Positions 43,253 through 56,132 of a stretch of 64,000 bases of DNA are shown in pieces. A model generated the notes under the pieces. That model was not told the DNA's origin. It worked only from the letters and a program-made list of their open reading frames with translations, and searched no databases. Each line of letters starts with the position of its first letter. The first letter of the stretch is position 1. Source of the DNA: Ciona savignyi (taxonomy: Eukaryota; Chordata; Ascidiacea; Phlebobranchia; Cionidae); assembly GCA_000149265.1 (NCBI GenBank), contig CH001980.1, positions 8,942 through 72,941 of the forward strand, read 5' to 3'. A program made the position numbers and the translations under genes.

Positions 43253-46200
43253 ATGACACTGTCTGACAGTGAAACAAGTTCTGCCAAAACTTACAACATA
43301 GACCATGGATGTGCCCTTCTTCAATTTGCCAACCAGTCGCGGATAGATGGTGATTTCAACGATATCACAATTTGTGTGGAAGGGAACAACATTCGTGCAA
43401 ATAAGATGGTTCTCTCATGTTTTTCCAATTTCTTCAAAACCATGTTTACAACCGAGGTTTGTTTTATTAATTGTCATTGATGATGTAATGATTCAAAGTA
43501 GAATGTATAACTTATAACGCCTATTTCGCACCTGTATAACCAACCGCCGGTTAGTTTGGCGGTTAAGTGCGTCGCCTTTCAATTAAATGGTTGCAGATGC
43601 GAAACTGGTCGCTAGCTAGTCGGTTGTGTCTTGGGGCAAGGCACTTAACAGACATTGCCCAAACCTAGTAGTTTAATGGCTTCTACCAAATTGAAGGAAT
43701 GTGCATATACAACATACTGAAATAGCTCCAGTAACCCGACAGTGGGCGCGAGGTCATTTAACAATTGGATGTGTGTTAACCCCCTTGGTTTTTCCATTTA
43801 TGGGGATAAACATGAATATATCCTATTCTAACTTGGCATACAAAGTCCTATTCTAACCTATTCTAACTTGGCATACAAAGCTTTATTATCCTATTCTAAC
43901 TTGGCATACAAAGCTTTATTCAGAACAAAATCATGTGCACTTTAAGAACATTGAGCTTGGAGGCACTGGTATATTTTGCTTGGAATATAAATTTAATTCA
44001 TGGATTTGTTCTATTAGATGAGGGAGAAGTACAAGGATAGTGTAGCAGTCCAAGATGTAGATTTTGGAACCATGGAGGCTCTTGTGGAGTTTATGTATAC
44101 TGGACGAATCGAGATCAATGGCAACAATGCTTGCAATATTCTGGCAGTCTCTGATTACTTGCGAATGGAATGTAGGAATAATATATTTCTAACTGGTTGC
44201 TTGCTGTGATTTATTATAGTAAATCATATCCTCACTATATTGGAAGTTATAGTATCTGTAGCTGATGTGTTATACCCACTGTTGTGCCCACCCCCCATCA
44301 CCCACAGTATTCCATCCCTGTCAAAGCTAAATTAGTTGTTAGTGATTGGTCACACATGTTAGTGATTAATTTGTAGTGTTAACGCTGGTTTAATATTTTC
44401 TAATTTCAGCTGCCCGGATATTGTGCATCGAATATCTATCGGGTTCAATTTCTGTTCAAAACTGTTTGACGATCCATGCATTGGTTGATAGATACGATGT
44501 TCCAGAGTTAAAAAGCAAAGTCAACCAATGCATTATTGACAGTTATAAACAAATTATAAGCCTCCATGATTTCCAGCAACTGTCCAAAGATCAAGTTGTG
44601 AAGCTCATTGAGGAAACTCATGAAAAGGTTGATTTCATCTTTTTGCGATTAATCACACAAAAATAAATTATTTTTTTAACAAACTTAGCATGAAATAAAA
44701 ATAACCAACATTTAACCCAAAGGGCTGTTATTATTATTTTCCATAATTACCGTACCTATATGTACAGAATGGAGTTAAATAAAATTAAACAAGGCTATTG
44801 TTTGATTTTTTTTATAATATAAATTGCTAAATAAGGTAAAATAATATTTAATCCATAAATATGAAGTAAAGAATATTTTTTTTAACGAGTTGATAAATCC
44901 TTCCATTTGAATCTGAGGATGCCAATGACCAAACCATCCATCCAGGTTTGCCCTGATTTGGTTTATACTGCTGTCATGAACTGGGTTAAGACTGATGTGG
45001 CTGCCAGGGAAGGTTACTTGAACGAACTAATTAAGTTTATTGATTTTGATGGCTTGACAAATGAGACCCTTGGAGATGTAGATGCCATCAAGGTAATAAT
45101 GGGCAGGATAGGATACTTTTGTTTATTCCCGATGGTGGGAAATGCAAGAGTCATACCATTTGTTTTTATTCACTAGTCCACATTTGGGTTATCTAAACTA
45201 TGGTAGTATGTTGTATAAAAATGGATGTGTGCTATTGTTTTTGTTCTAAATCCACCAAGCATTGCCAAAGAACAAATGTCCAGAAGCTGGATTCAAATTC
45301 GCAACCTTCTATCTCAAACATTTGGACAAATATCTGAAATATTACTTTATGTAGTTTAACTTGAATAAAATTTGTATTTAGATTGTCCTTCGAGCGCAAG
45401 GTGATTGGTTTTATAAGCACTGCCAAGCTATGGCTCAGAGATTAAGAGGCGAAAGTATGTATGACTTATGACTCTTATTTTTATTACTCACATCAACTAT
45501 AAACAAATATATATTTTTCGAATTCGCGATGCAAAATATTTGATGTATATGTTGGTGGGAATAAAAGTTCTGTTTTACCCTGTTTGAAGGCAAGGCCTTG
45601 CACATGTTATCATAAGTGGTCAATAATAAGATTAATTAATACTTGCTTCCAGGGTTTTGATTCTTCCTTGTGTGTTGTAGTTATTGCTGTGTATTTGTTA
45701 ATATCGGACATTGCTGTTGTTTGGTATGATTCACCTGAATACGATTCACCTTATATGTAAGATGCCTGGAAAGTATATTTTAAATATGGACCTGTTGTAA
45801 ATATAAGTGTGTTAGTGTGGCATCTTATTCATTCCTTCTATTATTAGAGAGTTCTATCATCTCAGTTGGTGGGAACAAGACTTTTAACAAAGTTTTCAAA
45901 TATGATTTGCAAACACAGAAATGGAGTGAACTGCCGGTAAGTTTCTCGTTGTTGTTTTTTAAGCATACAAAACAGCAGTTTGACATGAATGTCAAATTGT
46001 TTCTCCATTGGTAGATAAACATACATAAACAAAGTTATCTGGGCATCAAGCCATACATGTAGTAAAGACAAGGCACATCCACCTGTTGGATTGCATGGTT
46101 ATTCTCATGATGCCGTCTTAACTTTGAGCAGGTGTTAGCTACAATAAATGGAAAATTTTGAGTAAATTACACCAGGGAAACTTCTGCCTCAAACATATAA

Positions 46201-49200
46201 ACATAATATGACTATCCTCCCGTTTTAAGGGGGAAAATTTGTAGCCACAATTCTTTTCCGATATATTTGGCTGATTGCTTTTTCATATCTTAGAACTAAA
46301 AACCACAATTTGAATTAAATTTAAAACAAATATAAAATAAATCTGAAAATTATATTAGTTACAATATCCTAGTTATAAGTAGTAATCTTCTACTTTTAAT
46401 ATTAGCTTCGTTTTACTTCTAATCAATATTGCACAAGGATTGTGCAGTGTAAGTAGATGTAGCATTTTGGAGGATGAACTTATGCTTGGTTGGTTCCATA
46501 CTGCCTTGTGACAACCAGTACATGGGTTAGGATAAATGGGTGGTAGATTCAATATTTGTAAGGACCGACCGGGGTTTAATTAAAATGGAACTGATATTTG
46601 TTGATGGAAAATACTATGGGGTTTATTTCTTTTTAATCTCTCTTTGGTATATTGACAATTAACATGTTAAAATAATAAAATGTTGTTAAATTGAATGGAA
46701 AAAAAGTTTAAAAAAATGTGTGTAAAATATGTGTAATAATATAATCATAAAAGTTGGTATAAATTACATAACATAAAAGGTGTGAAATCGCATAAAATTT
46801 ATACTTCTAACAAATATAAAATAGTAAAGTGTGTAAAGTAATAAAAAGTATATTTATCACAGAATCTACCAGTTGGTCGTGAAAGTGGATCAGCTGTTGT
46901 TATCGATGATGTTCTCTATTACTTTGGTGGATGCATTACAACTGATGGCAAACTCACCGTGTATAACATTGTTCATCAAATGGATTTAAAGAAGAAGAAA
47001 TTAGAATGGAAAGAGGCAGGTCCAATGAATGTCAAGAGATATGTTCATGATGCTGCTGTTTTGAATGGTTGTGTTTCTACATGTTTTGTGGGGTGATGTT
47101 TTCTAATCTGTTTGTAACCCAGGTTTAATCTTTACATTTGGTGGGGGTGATCATACAGAAACTGATGTTTCATCGGGTGAATGTTATGTTGTTCCACTAA
47201 ACAAATGGCTTTATACAAAGGCAATGGATAAAGCTAGAAGTGGTCATTCTGTTGTTGCATTTCAAGGTAGATGTTAAATTCGTATTAATGCTTGCATTCA
47301 CATTCCTATGTTCACAAGTGTTATTTTCTTATTTCTACTTAGATAAGCATAAGATTATTGATCTGTAGAAACCAACTCTAATGTAGCACCTTCTTTCTAA
47401 TGTCAAGGTGTGTTATTATTAGTTACATTCATGGCCACTGGGAATATGCTATGCAGCTGGTTTGATAATTGACGCATTTGTAGATTTTAAACATTGTATT
47501 CTTAGTTAGCGCATATGCTTGGCATGCATTGTTCAATCTCTTGTCTGTGTTACATAGGTTGTGATCTCATCTTAATCCCTGGCATTTGATAAAGGTTTAG
47601 CTCTGGAACATGCACACCATTCTAGTCAAGTGACCAGAGCTAATACAATAAATTATACCACAGACCAATTTGTCCTAATTTACTTACTGAGAAGTAAAGA
47701 AATCTTTTGTTTTAATATTAAATTGATGAATTGTATATATGATTCCTTGCAAACATTTGACTTATTATTGCAATGGTTTTGGTAATTTTATTTTTTCTAT
47801 TGTTTAGCATAAAGGTAACCAGTCTATAAGGCCTTAATTACTGGTCTGTATTGTTTTCTGTAAACCCTTTTCTTTCCCACTAATATAATTAATGATTCAA
47901 TTTACACAGGTTGGTTATATTCACTTTGTGGAAGGAATGGGATAGAAGTTACATCTTCTGTTGAGTGCTATGATCCAACATTGGAGTCTTGGACAAAAGT
48001 TGCTTCTATGCAAACACCACGAAAGTGGTTTGTTGCTGTGGTGATTGACAACGCCATTTATGCTTTGGGTGAATCTATGAATTTACTTTGGTATCATGAT
48101 AGATAGTCATTTATACACAGTGTGGAAACCTTACTGCCATAACACCAACAAGGTTATCATTATATATTCATTAACCATCAGAAACCTTGTACCCACTGTG
48201 TGGTTTTCCTCTGAAACCAGTACCATCCAATTTCCCACAATTGCACTTACACATTGTAATGCATGTTGAGTGATGATGGTTTATTCCATTGTGCCAGGTG
48301 ATTCAGTAGTGACCATTAAACGTTAGCAATAATTGGCAAATAAATATGAAAGCAGAACCTTATACTGCAACACACAGTAAAGTCATAATACAGGGTTCAT
48401 TTAAATAAAGCTAATTATAGTACTATTACTCAATCAAATACCAATATTCCTTCTTATATTAAGCTGGCTATGATGGAAAGCAGACACTCAAATCAGTGGA
48501 GAAATACAATGTTAACAATGGGACTTGGAGTTTTGTGTCGGAGATGAATGTTGAACGACATGCCTTTGCAGCTTGTGTTGCTCAGAACAAGATTTATGTT
48601 GTTGGAGGGTAAATATATTTCTTGTCAGTTTGTTGTGTTGGTAAACTTGTCTATATTCTCTGTGGATGTTTGTTGAAGTTGAAATTTTCTTAACAGTCGG
48701 CCCGATGATTGGGTTGTGATGAATAAATGACCAGGCAATATAATTAACGCTCGATTCCAGTTTGTAAGGTGTATTTAAGCCAGCAAACATGCAAGGTTCC
48801 AATCAATAAAATTGGAAGATTAAATTAAGTTATATATAGTTATTAATTAACAGAAACGTATTTATGTTACAAATTAAGCTTAAATAAACAATACAAAAGA
48901 ATGATTGGCCTAAATGATCTAAGAAATAGCATCGCAAAATACTGTCGAAAAAATTAAAGAGGGTGGCATCAAGTAAGCCTACTTGAGAGAATCTTTTTGA
49001 TTTTTTGGAGGACGATACCCGATACCAGAATCTGTTCGGTATTCCAGTATGTGTCGGGTATCGTTTTTCAAAAAAAGAAAAAGGTTCTCCCAAGTAGGCT
49101 TAACTCGATGCCAGACAGCTTCTACCTGGCGAAACCCTAATTAATCACAAATATTGTAAACTGGAAAGACTGAATAAAAAAAGTTGCCGAAAGGTGGCGC

Positions 49201-49693
49201 TATAAATATTACAAAACACCGGGTCATAAATAACATAAATTGATTGTTGGTATTAACAATGTTCAAATGTCAATGGCATAGGTAAACACAACAAAAATAT
49301 TTAATGTTATCAATTGTTGGAACACCATTTGTTTTTTTTACCCTATTTTGCGGTAATAAAGCTAAATATCTGAATTTATAGAACATAATACTTTCAGCAA
49401 CTGGCTTGCCGGCATAATTGATGTAAAAGTTTTTGTGAACAAACATCCAAATATAGTAGTTTACCCAGCAGTATACAAATAAACAATCAATCCACAAATT
49501 GTACTTATTATTACTCGGAATAAATGAGGATTTATAATATATGGTGATTGTTATGTTACTGATTCTCTCTTGTAGGTTAGATTCCAACAAAATTGTAACA
49601 TCGATTGAATGTTACGATCCTCAAACTGACAAGTGGAGCATCGTTGGTGAAACTGAAGCAGAGTTATGCAACCATTCTCTGGTCGCTGTTTGA
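43253..49693 (+). CDS. BTB-BACK-Kelch (KLHL family) protein, 11 exons
   Basis: Exons are 43253-43456, 44018-44171, 44410-44627, 44946-45092, 45382-45454, 45848-45936, 46863-47067, 47123-47266, 47910-48068, 48464-48608 and 49576-49693. All junctions are GT/AG and the phases agree, giving 551 residues. Exons 1-3 encode the BTB domain (FNDITICVEG, RANKMVLSCFSNFF, LVEFMYTGRIEI), which dimerises and binds Cul3 in this family. Exons 3-5 encode the BACK domain (a YDVPELKSKV stretch, AVMNWVK). Exons 6-11 encode six Kelch repeats (ISVGGNK, YYFGGC, FTFGGG, YSLCGRNG, YALAGYDGK, YVVGGLDS) with the usual Tyr-Asp...Trp spacing, forming the substrate-binding propeller. The gene is probably a Cul3 E3 ligase adaptor. 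I cannot assign an orthologue. A SINE sits in intron 1 and a long hairpin in intron 10. Confidence 0.93.
43546..43830 (+). repeat. SINE in intron 1 of the Kelch gene
   Basis: A full-length plus-strand copy with head GCGGTTAAGTGCGTCGCC, GGTTGCAGATGCGAAACTGG and tail GAATATATCCTATTCTA. The tail runs into three imperfect ~40-bp repeats of TCCTATTCTAACTTGGCATA (43825-43922), apparently grown from it. Confidence 0.85.
48964..49113. repeat. 150-bp hairpin (foldback) in intron 10 of the Kelch gene
   Basis: Two ~60-bp arms face each other around a ~30-bp loop. The left arm starts TGGCATCAAGTAAGCCTACT and the right arm, read inward, starts TGGCATCGAGTTAAGCCTACT (21 with one extra base). Both continue with GAGAA, a T-rich run and ACGATACCCGA. 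Pairing is high across the whole arm. It may be a foldback MITE; the transcribed intron could form a long double strand. Confidence 0.75.
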
Positions 49694-51138
49694 ACTTGTG
49701 AGAATCAAGGAAACACTTTGTGGCCACCATTCAGTGTTTATTGCAACCTGTTGATATATTATGTTGATAAACTGTAGAGTTTTTCACTATGGTAGATGCA
49801 CAGCATATGTTTTATGTTACTATCATAGCACAGTGGTGGTTGCACTAATGCAGCAGGATGGACATTGTTATGTTGTGTACATTGATATTCACTATTTCCA
49901 TCCAAATTAAGTTGTTCTGATAAACTTTAGATTATTGTGTTGCAATGTTATTACTTTTCTATTTTAAAGATTAGTGAACAATCACATTTGCATTATATTA
50001 ATATAGAACATAGTGTAGGACTTGTGAATGCATTTCTTTATTAGCTCTCTTTGTTCCACCATTGCACTATGCAGAAGATATTTTTATTCTGTGACTTTTC
50101 ATATATATAATTGTTCATATTAATTTACTGTCAACCCATTAAGTTTTAATGTAATATAATTGATTATAAACGATTAAAATGTGATTCCTGTCCAGTTTTA
50201 CTTCTGTATTTTATATTATTATGTTGCATCATTGTAATTTATCGTTTGTAGATTAGTGTGCAGCCAATATTTTCCATTGTTGGCAAAGCGTGTGGCAACT
50301 TTGTATATCTTTATCATATAGGCCTATCAATGTGTGGCTAGCTTTATTATTCAAATTGAAGTTTATGGCGTGTAACTTGATTAATATTTCCTTTCCGTTT
50401 CACCTGCACCTAAACTAAAGCTAAACACTTTAATCTGCAATCTAATTTATTTTTTATTTAACTTTTTATTACTTTATCATACTTTGCTTTTTATTTTAAA
50501 TCGGAGTAAATGTATTTCAGCGTCATTTATTCCTCTACCCATGCAGTTTGGAGAGGTAAACACTTTTGTCACATTTTGATGTAAATAAAATTTCATCACC
50601 ATCCATATAATCGTCATATTAAACGTTAACTCATATAGCTGGACATTTCCACTTCGTGTTCTGCTCTTTATTCCATGTGTAAGGGTATTATAACATCATA
50701 ATCCTAAACTTGCTCAGCCATTGTGATATTGTGTAATGAATTGCGTGCCACAATGAGATTTGACACAAAGACAATCAAGTTGTGCTTAGCATTAGAACCA
50801 TGCAGATTTTAACAATTATATATTATTGGAAATTGTTTAAAAAGAAAAAAAAATGTTAAATTTTGTTTTAGAAACATTTAAATGATTGAATTTAAAACAA
50901 AAGCCATATTTATCTACAAGAAATTTAAACCATTACAAACTTTTTGTTTATCTTTCATAAAATATATCAAAACACCACCAAAAATATGGGATCAAATACT
51001 TGTATTTCAAAATCTGATTGTTGTCATTATCAGCACGCTTCATCGCACAGCTCACTCAAGCATGGAATGACACCAGTGAGGTTTTAAAACGATGATTTTT
51101 ACATCTTGTCGTTATAACCATCATCCATTTGTGACTAA
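49694..51138. other. 3' region of the Kelch gene and gap to the TIMMDC1-like gene
   Basis: AT-rich, without a supported gene. An AATAAA at 50584 may end the Kelch transcript, about 890 bases after the stop. A small acceptor-exon-donor look-alike (TATTTCAG at 50520, GAGAG then GTAAAC near 50555) could be a 3'-UTR exon but is not secure. Confidence 0.35.
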
Positions 51139-51144
51139 TTTTAT
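51139..51144 (-). terminator. Polyadenylation signal of the TIMMDC1-like gene
   Basis: AATAAA on the minus strand, 28 bases past the stop codon at 51172. Such a short 3' UTR is common in compact genomes. Confidence 0.5.
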
Positions 51145-51171
51145 TATAAAAAATCACAATTATGATGTCAT

Positions 51172-51951
51172 TTAGGAAGAATCAAAGAAATGGGGCATTG
51201 TTGCATCATAGTCACCACCGACTGCTTTCTGAAGTTCATCGATAATTGTTTGAAATCGAATTTGGTTGTTTTCGTAATCAAGCGTTGACCAATTCGTCCA
51301 GTGGTGCTTACTCACTAGATGAGATACAACGTAAGCATCGAATAAATACGGCCTTATATTGAGTCCACATGTTGACATTAGTACCCCCATTGGTAACCCC
51401 ACCACCCCCGCCCCAAGTAACCCTGTGAGTATCATGTGGAACGGTCCCAACATAATGTTGTACAAAGAAAATGGGATCCCAGCACCAATGACATAATGCG
51501 TCACTGAATCTTGCATTCGGTACACACACATGGTTTGCGAAACTGTAGTAATGGAGCCGATAATGAAACCCGCTCTCCACCATCGGAATGTGTACCTCGC
51601 GAACCCCCGAAAAATCGCGTTGTGCCTCGCCCGAATGGCTGATGATCGGTTGGCGTAGTAGTTTGACTTGTCGCCTGCGTCGTGGTCCTTTATATACTGC
51701 TTTCCGTGTTCGTATGCCAACCCGACTCCCACCATGAGAGCACTGATACCTGTTCCACCTTGCAACATTCGATTGTTGAAATTGTGCAGAAATTCACGTT
51801 TCTTGTACTCCCCAACAAAACGCTTCGGGGAAAAAGAAATCTTCAGTCGTTCGAATCCTGATAATTTTTCCGCTCCCTTTGGCATCCCGATCACAAGATT
51901 GGTTGGAGGATACTCCTTATGAGCCAGCTCCTCAACACTCTCAGTTGACAT
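51172..51951 (-). CDS. TIMMDC1-like mitochondrial complex I assembly factor
   Basis: A single exon encodes 259 residues from the ATG at 51951. The frame stays open upstream to a GTG at 52008 and beyond, so a 5' exon is possible. The middle matches the Tim17/22/23-like domain of TIMMDC1: RSSAIRARHNAIFRGFARY, RWWRAGFI, VYRMQDSVTHYVIGAG and a glycine-rich LTGLLGAGVVGLPMGVLMS helix. Four hydrophobic segments are visible (about residues 75-90, 140-160, 170-190 and 195-215). In animals this inner-membrane protein helps build the membrane arm of respiratory complex I. The N-terminal part is not an obvious cleavable presequence. The family assignment rests on the conserved His/Arg-Gly-Phe/Arg-Tyr and Tyr-Arg blocks recalled from the human protein. 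Confidence 0.8.
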   Translation of the reverse strand: MSTESVEELAHKEYPPTNLVIGMPKGAEKLSGFERLKISFSPKRFVGEYKKREFLHNFNNRMLQGGTGISALMVGVGLAYEHGKQYIKDHDAGDKSNYYANRSSAIRARHNAIFRGFARYTFRWWRAGFIIGSITTVSQTMCVYRMQDSVTHYVIGAGIPFSLYNIMLGPFHMILTGLLGAGVVGLPMGVLMSTCGLNIRPYLFDAYVVSHLVSKHHWTNWSTLDYENNQIRFQTIIDELQKAVGGDYDATMPHFFDSS

Positions 51952-52008
51952 CCATCTTGAGAAACAATTCTCGTTTGGCGACTTCACATTTAAAGAATCC
52001 CCGAACAC

Positions 52009-53852
52009 TTTGTGAATTATTTTAACTTTTTTTTAAAATCGGAAAAGTAGTTTCTCTCACAGCGCTGCACACAAGGTGAATAGCTTAGGAGGTATAGGTT
52101 AAGGTTTGAGAGAGCGGCTAGTCCAAGGGAGGACCAACCAAATGCTCTCTCGATATTATGGTATTTATACACAGTTTATATAAGACTCAAAACAGGAAAT
52201 ACATGTTTGTACACGAAGCTTGGAAGGCGTTAAACAGGCCTCGTGGGAAACAATTCATCGACTGGCCTGTCGAAAACAGGAAATTAATCGTGACTTCCCA
52301 TGCACAAAATATGGACACATGGCAAGGCAATTGTCAGGTTAGTTTGGGTCCACTGTCATGTTAACAGGCTATTGCAGTGTGTTGTAGATAATTGAGGTGT
52401 TTCCTCAATGTAGAACTCATTAAATCTACTGGATTGAGGCAATGTCCGCCAAGTGCCACGAACAAAACCATGGAAATTATAGTCAGACGAAGATGAACAT
52501 TTTACACATAAATCATGCATTCCGTTGCTAAGTTTATTTATGTATTTTTTATTAAGGCCACCATCGCTGTATCGCAATTGAATCAATATTACGTTAAATA
52601 AATTTCCTCATCAGTGTTTAACGTTATTTTGTCATTTTTGCATTTCCACCATTACATATTACCGGATTCGAGCCTTTTTTTCCATCGATAAATTCCTCGC
52701 TATATTGACATACGCAATGGAGATGCATTGGTAAAAACACAAAATCTATGTTTTAAGTGTCCACGATAAAACCACAGACTCTCTATACATACAAAATAAG
52801 ATATATTAGAAAATAAACAAATAAATGTGGGATTAAAGATAAGATCTAATCATAAATTCAAATATCAAGTCATTCTGGACAGAGATCTCTAAAATATTAA
52901 TAAAACATATTGTTATTAGCGAAGAAGGAAATAAGGCGACCTAGAAGAGAAAAAGTACATATTTAGGTGTTGTAACTGTTTGTGCTCATTCGGTTTGGTA
53001 AGGTTCTCTATTGCAATGATTGTAAAATGTGGATTTTTAATGGAAAAAGTCATTTGTGTGTGTATTAAAACATTATCATTGTACTTTAAATTCAAGGAAT
53101 AAATATGCTGCTCAACTGAAAAAAATTCGGACTAAGTCAGCCCTCGGTGCTGCCTTTTTTATGAAAATCTATAAGAAAAATAAAAAATATTAGTCTGCAT
53201 CTTTTACTACAGTGTATGTTTTAATATTTCTATGATTTCTTTTAAAACAGCACAACGAAATATAATAAATTTTCTTACTTATAGACTATTCGACTCGAGT
53301 ATGGTAATTTCCTCCCAAGCAATAGACACCAGGGCCGAAACAACCACGGTTGCAAAATATGCAAATGGGCTATTTTAACCCGGGTGTTCCACAAAAAGAC
53401 TACCAGAGCATGAGTTGCCATTTCATTTGATTCCCTTACTTTCTTTCCAGTGCGGTTCCCTAAGTCAGTAAAGCCAATTATACATCCGATAGATGCATTG
53501 TATACAAGGTTTTCGCGTGTTTTAGGATAATCATTTCAAAATTAATCATTAGAATAAAAGTCAAACAATTTAAATGTGCGCATACCAGGCTATGTTAGCT
53601 TTTTATTTCATCTAAGTTAACAAACACAAATCTTTCCTCTTCACTTGATGACTTCCCATATAATTATGTGCTCCACAACTCTTTATCTCCACTTTTTTTC
53701 TACTGTTCCAACCTTAAGGAATTATCACAAATATTTTTTCCATCCTTGATCGCCACATTTGTCTGCGTTCCAACGTATCATACTCATACACTGCTATCTT
53801 CTCTTCTAAATGGAATTATGTGCTGGAAGGCACCAATCACCTCAGTAGATAG
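52009..53852. other. Upstream of the TIMMDC1-like gene, decayed SINE, no gene seen
   Basis: A minus-strand SINE fragment at about 52323-52468 keeps GCTATTGCAGTGTGTTGTA and GAGGCAATGTCCG. The remainder is AT-rich. ORFs of 60-76 codons have no recognisable content. Confidence 0.5.
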
Positions 53853-54019
53853 TCCTGGTGCAGGCCCGGTGCTAGGAACCGCGGGGCCCAATTAGAAATG
53901 TGATGGCGGGGCCCCTACTCTTCATAGCAACATTTATGGGTGTTTATATATTATAAAATACATACTAGTACATACAAACTACAAAAATAGACATTTAATA
54001 CTTGCTATAAAACAAATTA

Positions 54020-55534
54020 GGGGAAGAGTGGGTAAAATGGGCCCTTTAATTGCAAATCGGATTTTTTACTGATATAAAGCCCGCTGGACTTAAGTTTTTC
54101 ANNNNNNNNNNNNNNNNNNNNNNNNNNNNNNNNNNNNNNNNNNNNNNNNNNNNNNNNNNNNNNNNNNNNNNNNNNNNNNNNNNNNNNNNNNNNNNNNNNN
54201 NNNNNNNNNNNNNNNNNNNNNNNNNNNNNNNNNNNNNNNNNNNNNNNNNNNNNNNNNNNNNNNNNNNNNNNNNNNNNNNNNNNNNNNNNNNNNNNNNNNN
54301 NNNNNNNNNNNNNNNNNNNNNNNNNNNNNNNNNNNNNNNNNNNNNNNNNNNNNNNNNNNNNNNNNNNNNNNNNNNNNNNNNNNNNNNNNNNNNNNNNNNN
54401 NNNNNNNNNNNNNNNNNNNNNNNNNNNNNNNNNNNNNNNNNNNNNNNNNNNNNNNNNNNNNNNNNNNNNNNNNNNNNNNNNNNNNNNNNNNNNNNNNNNN
54501 NNNNNNNNNNNNNNNNNNNNNNNNNNNNNNNNNNNNNNNNNNNNNNNNNNNNNNNNNNNNNNNNNNNNNNNNNNNNNNNNNNNNNNNNNNNNNNNNNNNN
54601 NNNNNNNNNNNNNNNNNNNNNNNNNNNNNNNNNNNNNNNNNNNNNNNNNNNNNNNNNNNNNNNNNNNNNNNNNNNNNNNNNNNNNNNNNNNNNNNNNNNN
54701 NNNNNNNNNNNNNNNNNNNNNNNNNNNNNNNNNNNNNNNNNNNNNNNNNNNNNNNNNNNNNNNNNNNNNNNNNNNNNNAGACAAGGGTGTAGTCTAAAAT
54801 GGGCCCCCGGCCCGGATTCGACATAAACATTCCGCTAAATAATAATATCAATATTCGCTTCCCATATAAACAATGTTATTACTTTTCTTTTTATGATGTA
54901 GTTTTTTTTTTAATTTAAGACTTTGGATTACAACAATTACTTTTTATTTAATACCCAGCTACTAGTATGCTAATGCAATAACAACTTGCTACTTTAGTGG
55001 AAGCATAACTATCAATTCATGTTATTAATAGCATTAAGAAAACCCCTTTAGTTTATTGTGGAACACATAATATGACTGTTAATGCTAAGTCTAGCCCTTT
55101 AGTTACTGTTAATGCTAAGTCTAGCCCTGTTAGTTACCAAATGAACTTAGGGGGCCCATATTAGACAAGTGCCATCATACGACCTAAAATCTCTAAAACA
55201 AAATCTTAAAAAAAGAAGTTTTATTACTACTAGTAAAAGTAGGTCTAGGCTATATAGTTCTATTTAACTACAGTAAAAGTTATTTTAGTATTTAATCTTT
55301 TCTAATATATATTAGCAGAAAACAAAAATTGCAAATTTATATTCAGACCTTCTCAAACCGAAATAACTACAGAAAACATTGAGTTTGGTGATTTCACGCT
55401 CAAACTTCGGTTTGGAGATTCCATAGTTTGATATACTGACACTGGTTCTCGCAGCAAATTTTATTCTTCAAAATATATTGAAAATTCGAGGGGGCCCATT
55501 TTACCCACGTGGCCCATTTTACCCACGTTTCCCC
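54020..55534. mobile_element. Inverted-repeat element nested in the hAT element
   Basis: The left end GGGGAAGAGTGGGTAAAATG continues GGCCC, and the right end read inward is GGGGAAACGTGGGTAAAATG then GGCC. On the right side the GTGGGTAAAATGGGCC module occurs twice. TA flanks both ends. The superfamily is not assigned. Its central part includes the N run, so coding content is unknown. Confidence 0.6.
54102..54778. other. Assembly gap (677 N)
   Basis: A run of N inside nested repeats. Open frames predicted across it are artefacts. Confidence 1.
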
Positions 55535-55580
55535 TAAAGGTAATGTGGATGCTTATTTACGATATATTGTTTTACTTCCA

Positions 55581-55646
<66 letters not shown>

Positions 55647-56132
55647 CAGTGGAACCCCGCTTACCTGATCACCTATGGGACCGTGATCAAGCGGTCGCGT
55701 TGGCGGGGTGGTCGTGTTAGCGAATTTTGCTTTAAAGCAAGTTGTCGTCATATGCAGCCAAACGTCTGCCTTTTTACTAAATATTTACTAAATGCCATTA
55801 TTTTTTTGCAAAATGATTTTAAACAACTATTAGTTCTGAAATTTATCTTATAAAATTCAGTTCTGTTTGCCACAATTTTCTTTGTGTGTGTGTGTACGCG
55901 CTTATGTAATCTTATTGTTTTGATCACAAAAGAAATATAAACTTATTGGGCACATGTGGTCGCTTTAGTGGAGTTTAATTTGAAGTTTTTGACAAAAAAA
56001 TGGCGGTCCTGGTCTGGAAACCGGGGTGGTCGCGTTATTGAAACAGTATGCAATGCATTACCATAGTAAATTGTTTGGGACCGCTCTTAAGTGGTCCTGG
56101 TAATGAGGTGGTCGTCAAGCGGGGTTTCACTG
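55647..56132. mobile_element. MITE with CAGTGGAACCCCGCTT-type ends
   Basis: The left end CAGTGGAACCCCGCTTACC and the right end, inward CAGTGAAACCCCGCTTGAC, are inverted repeats. Interior GGTCGCGTT and GTGGTCGTC motifs repeat near both ends. It is embedded between two TA runs, and TA precedes the left end. The termini resemble pogo/Tigger-like non-autonomous elements; the TA duplication on the right side is not clean. Confidence 0.65.

Noticed and set aside
50520-50560. A small exon between TATTTCAG and GTAAAC after the Kelch gene
   Set aside because: Splice-like sites are common in AT-rich sequence; there is no coding continuity with the gene, whose stop lies at 49693.
54017-54851. Long open frames across the N run
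   Set aside because: They are made of unread bases.
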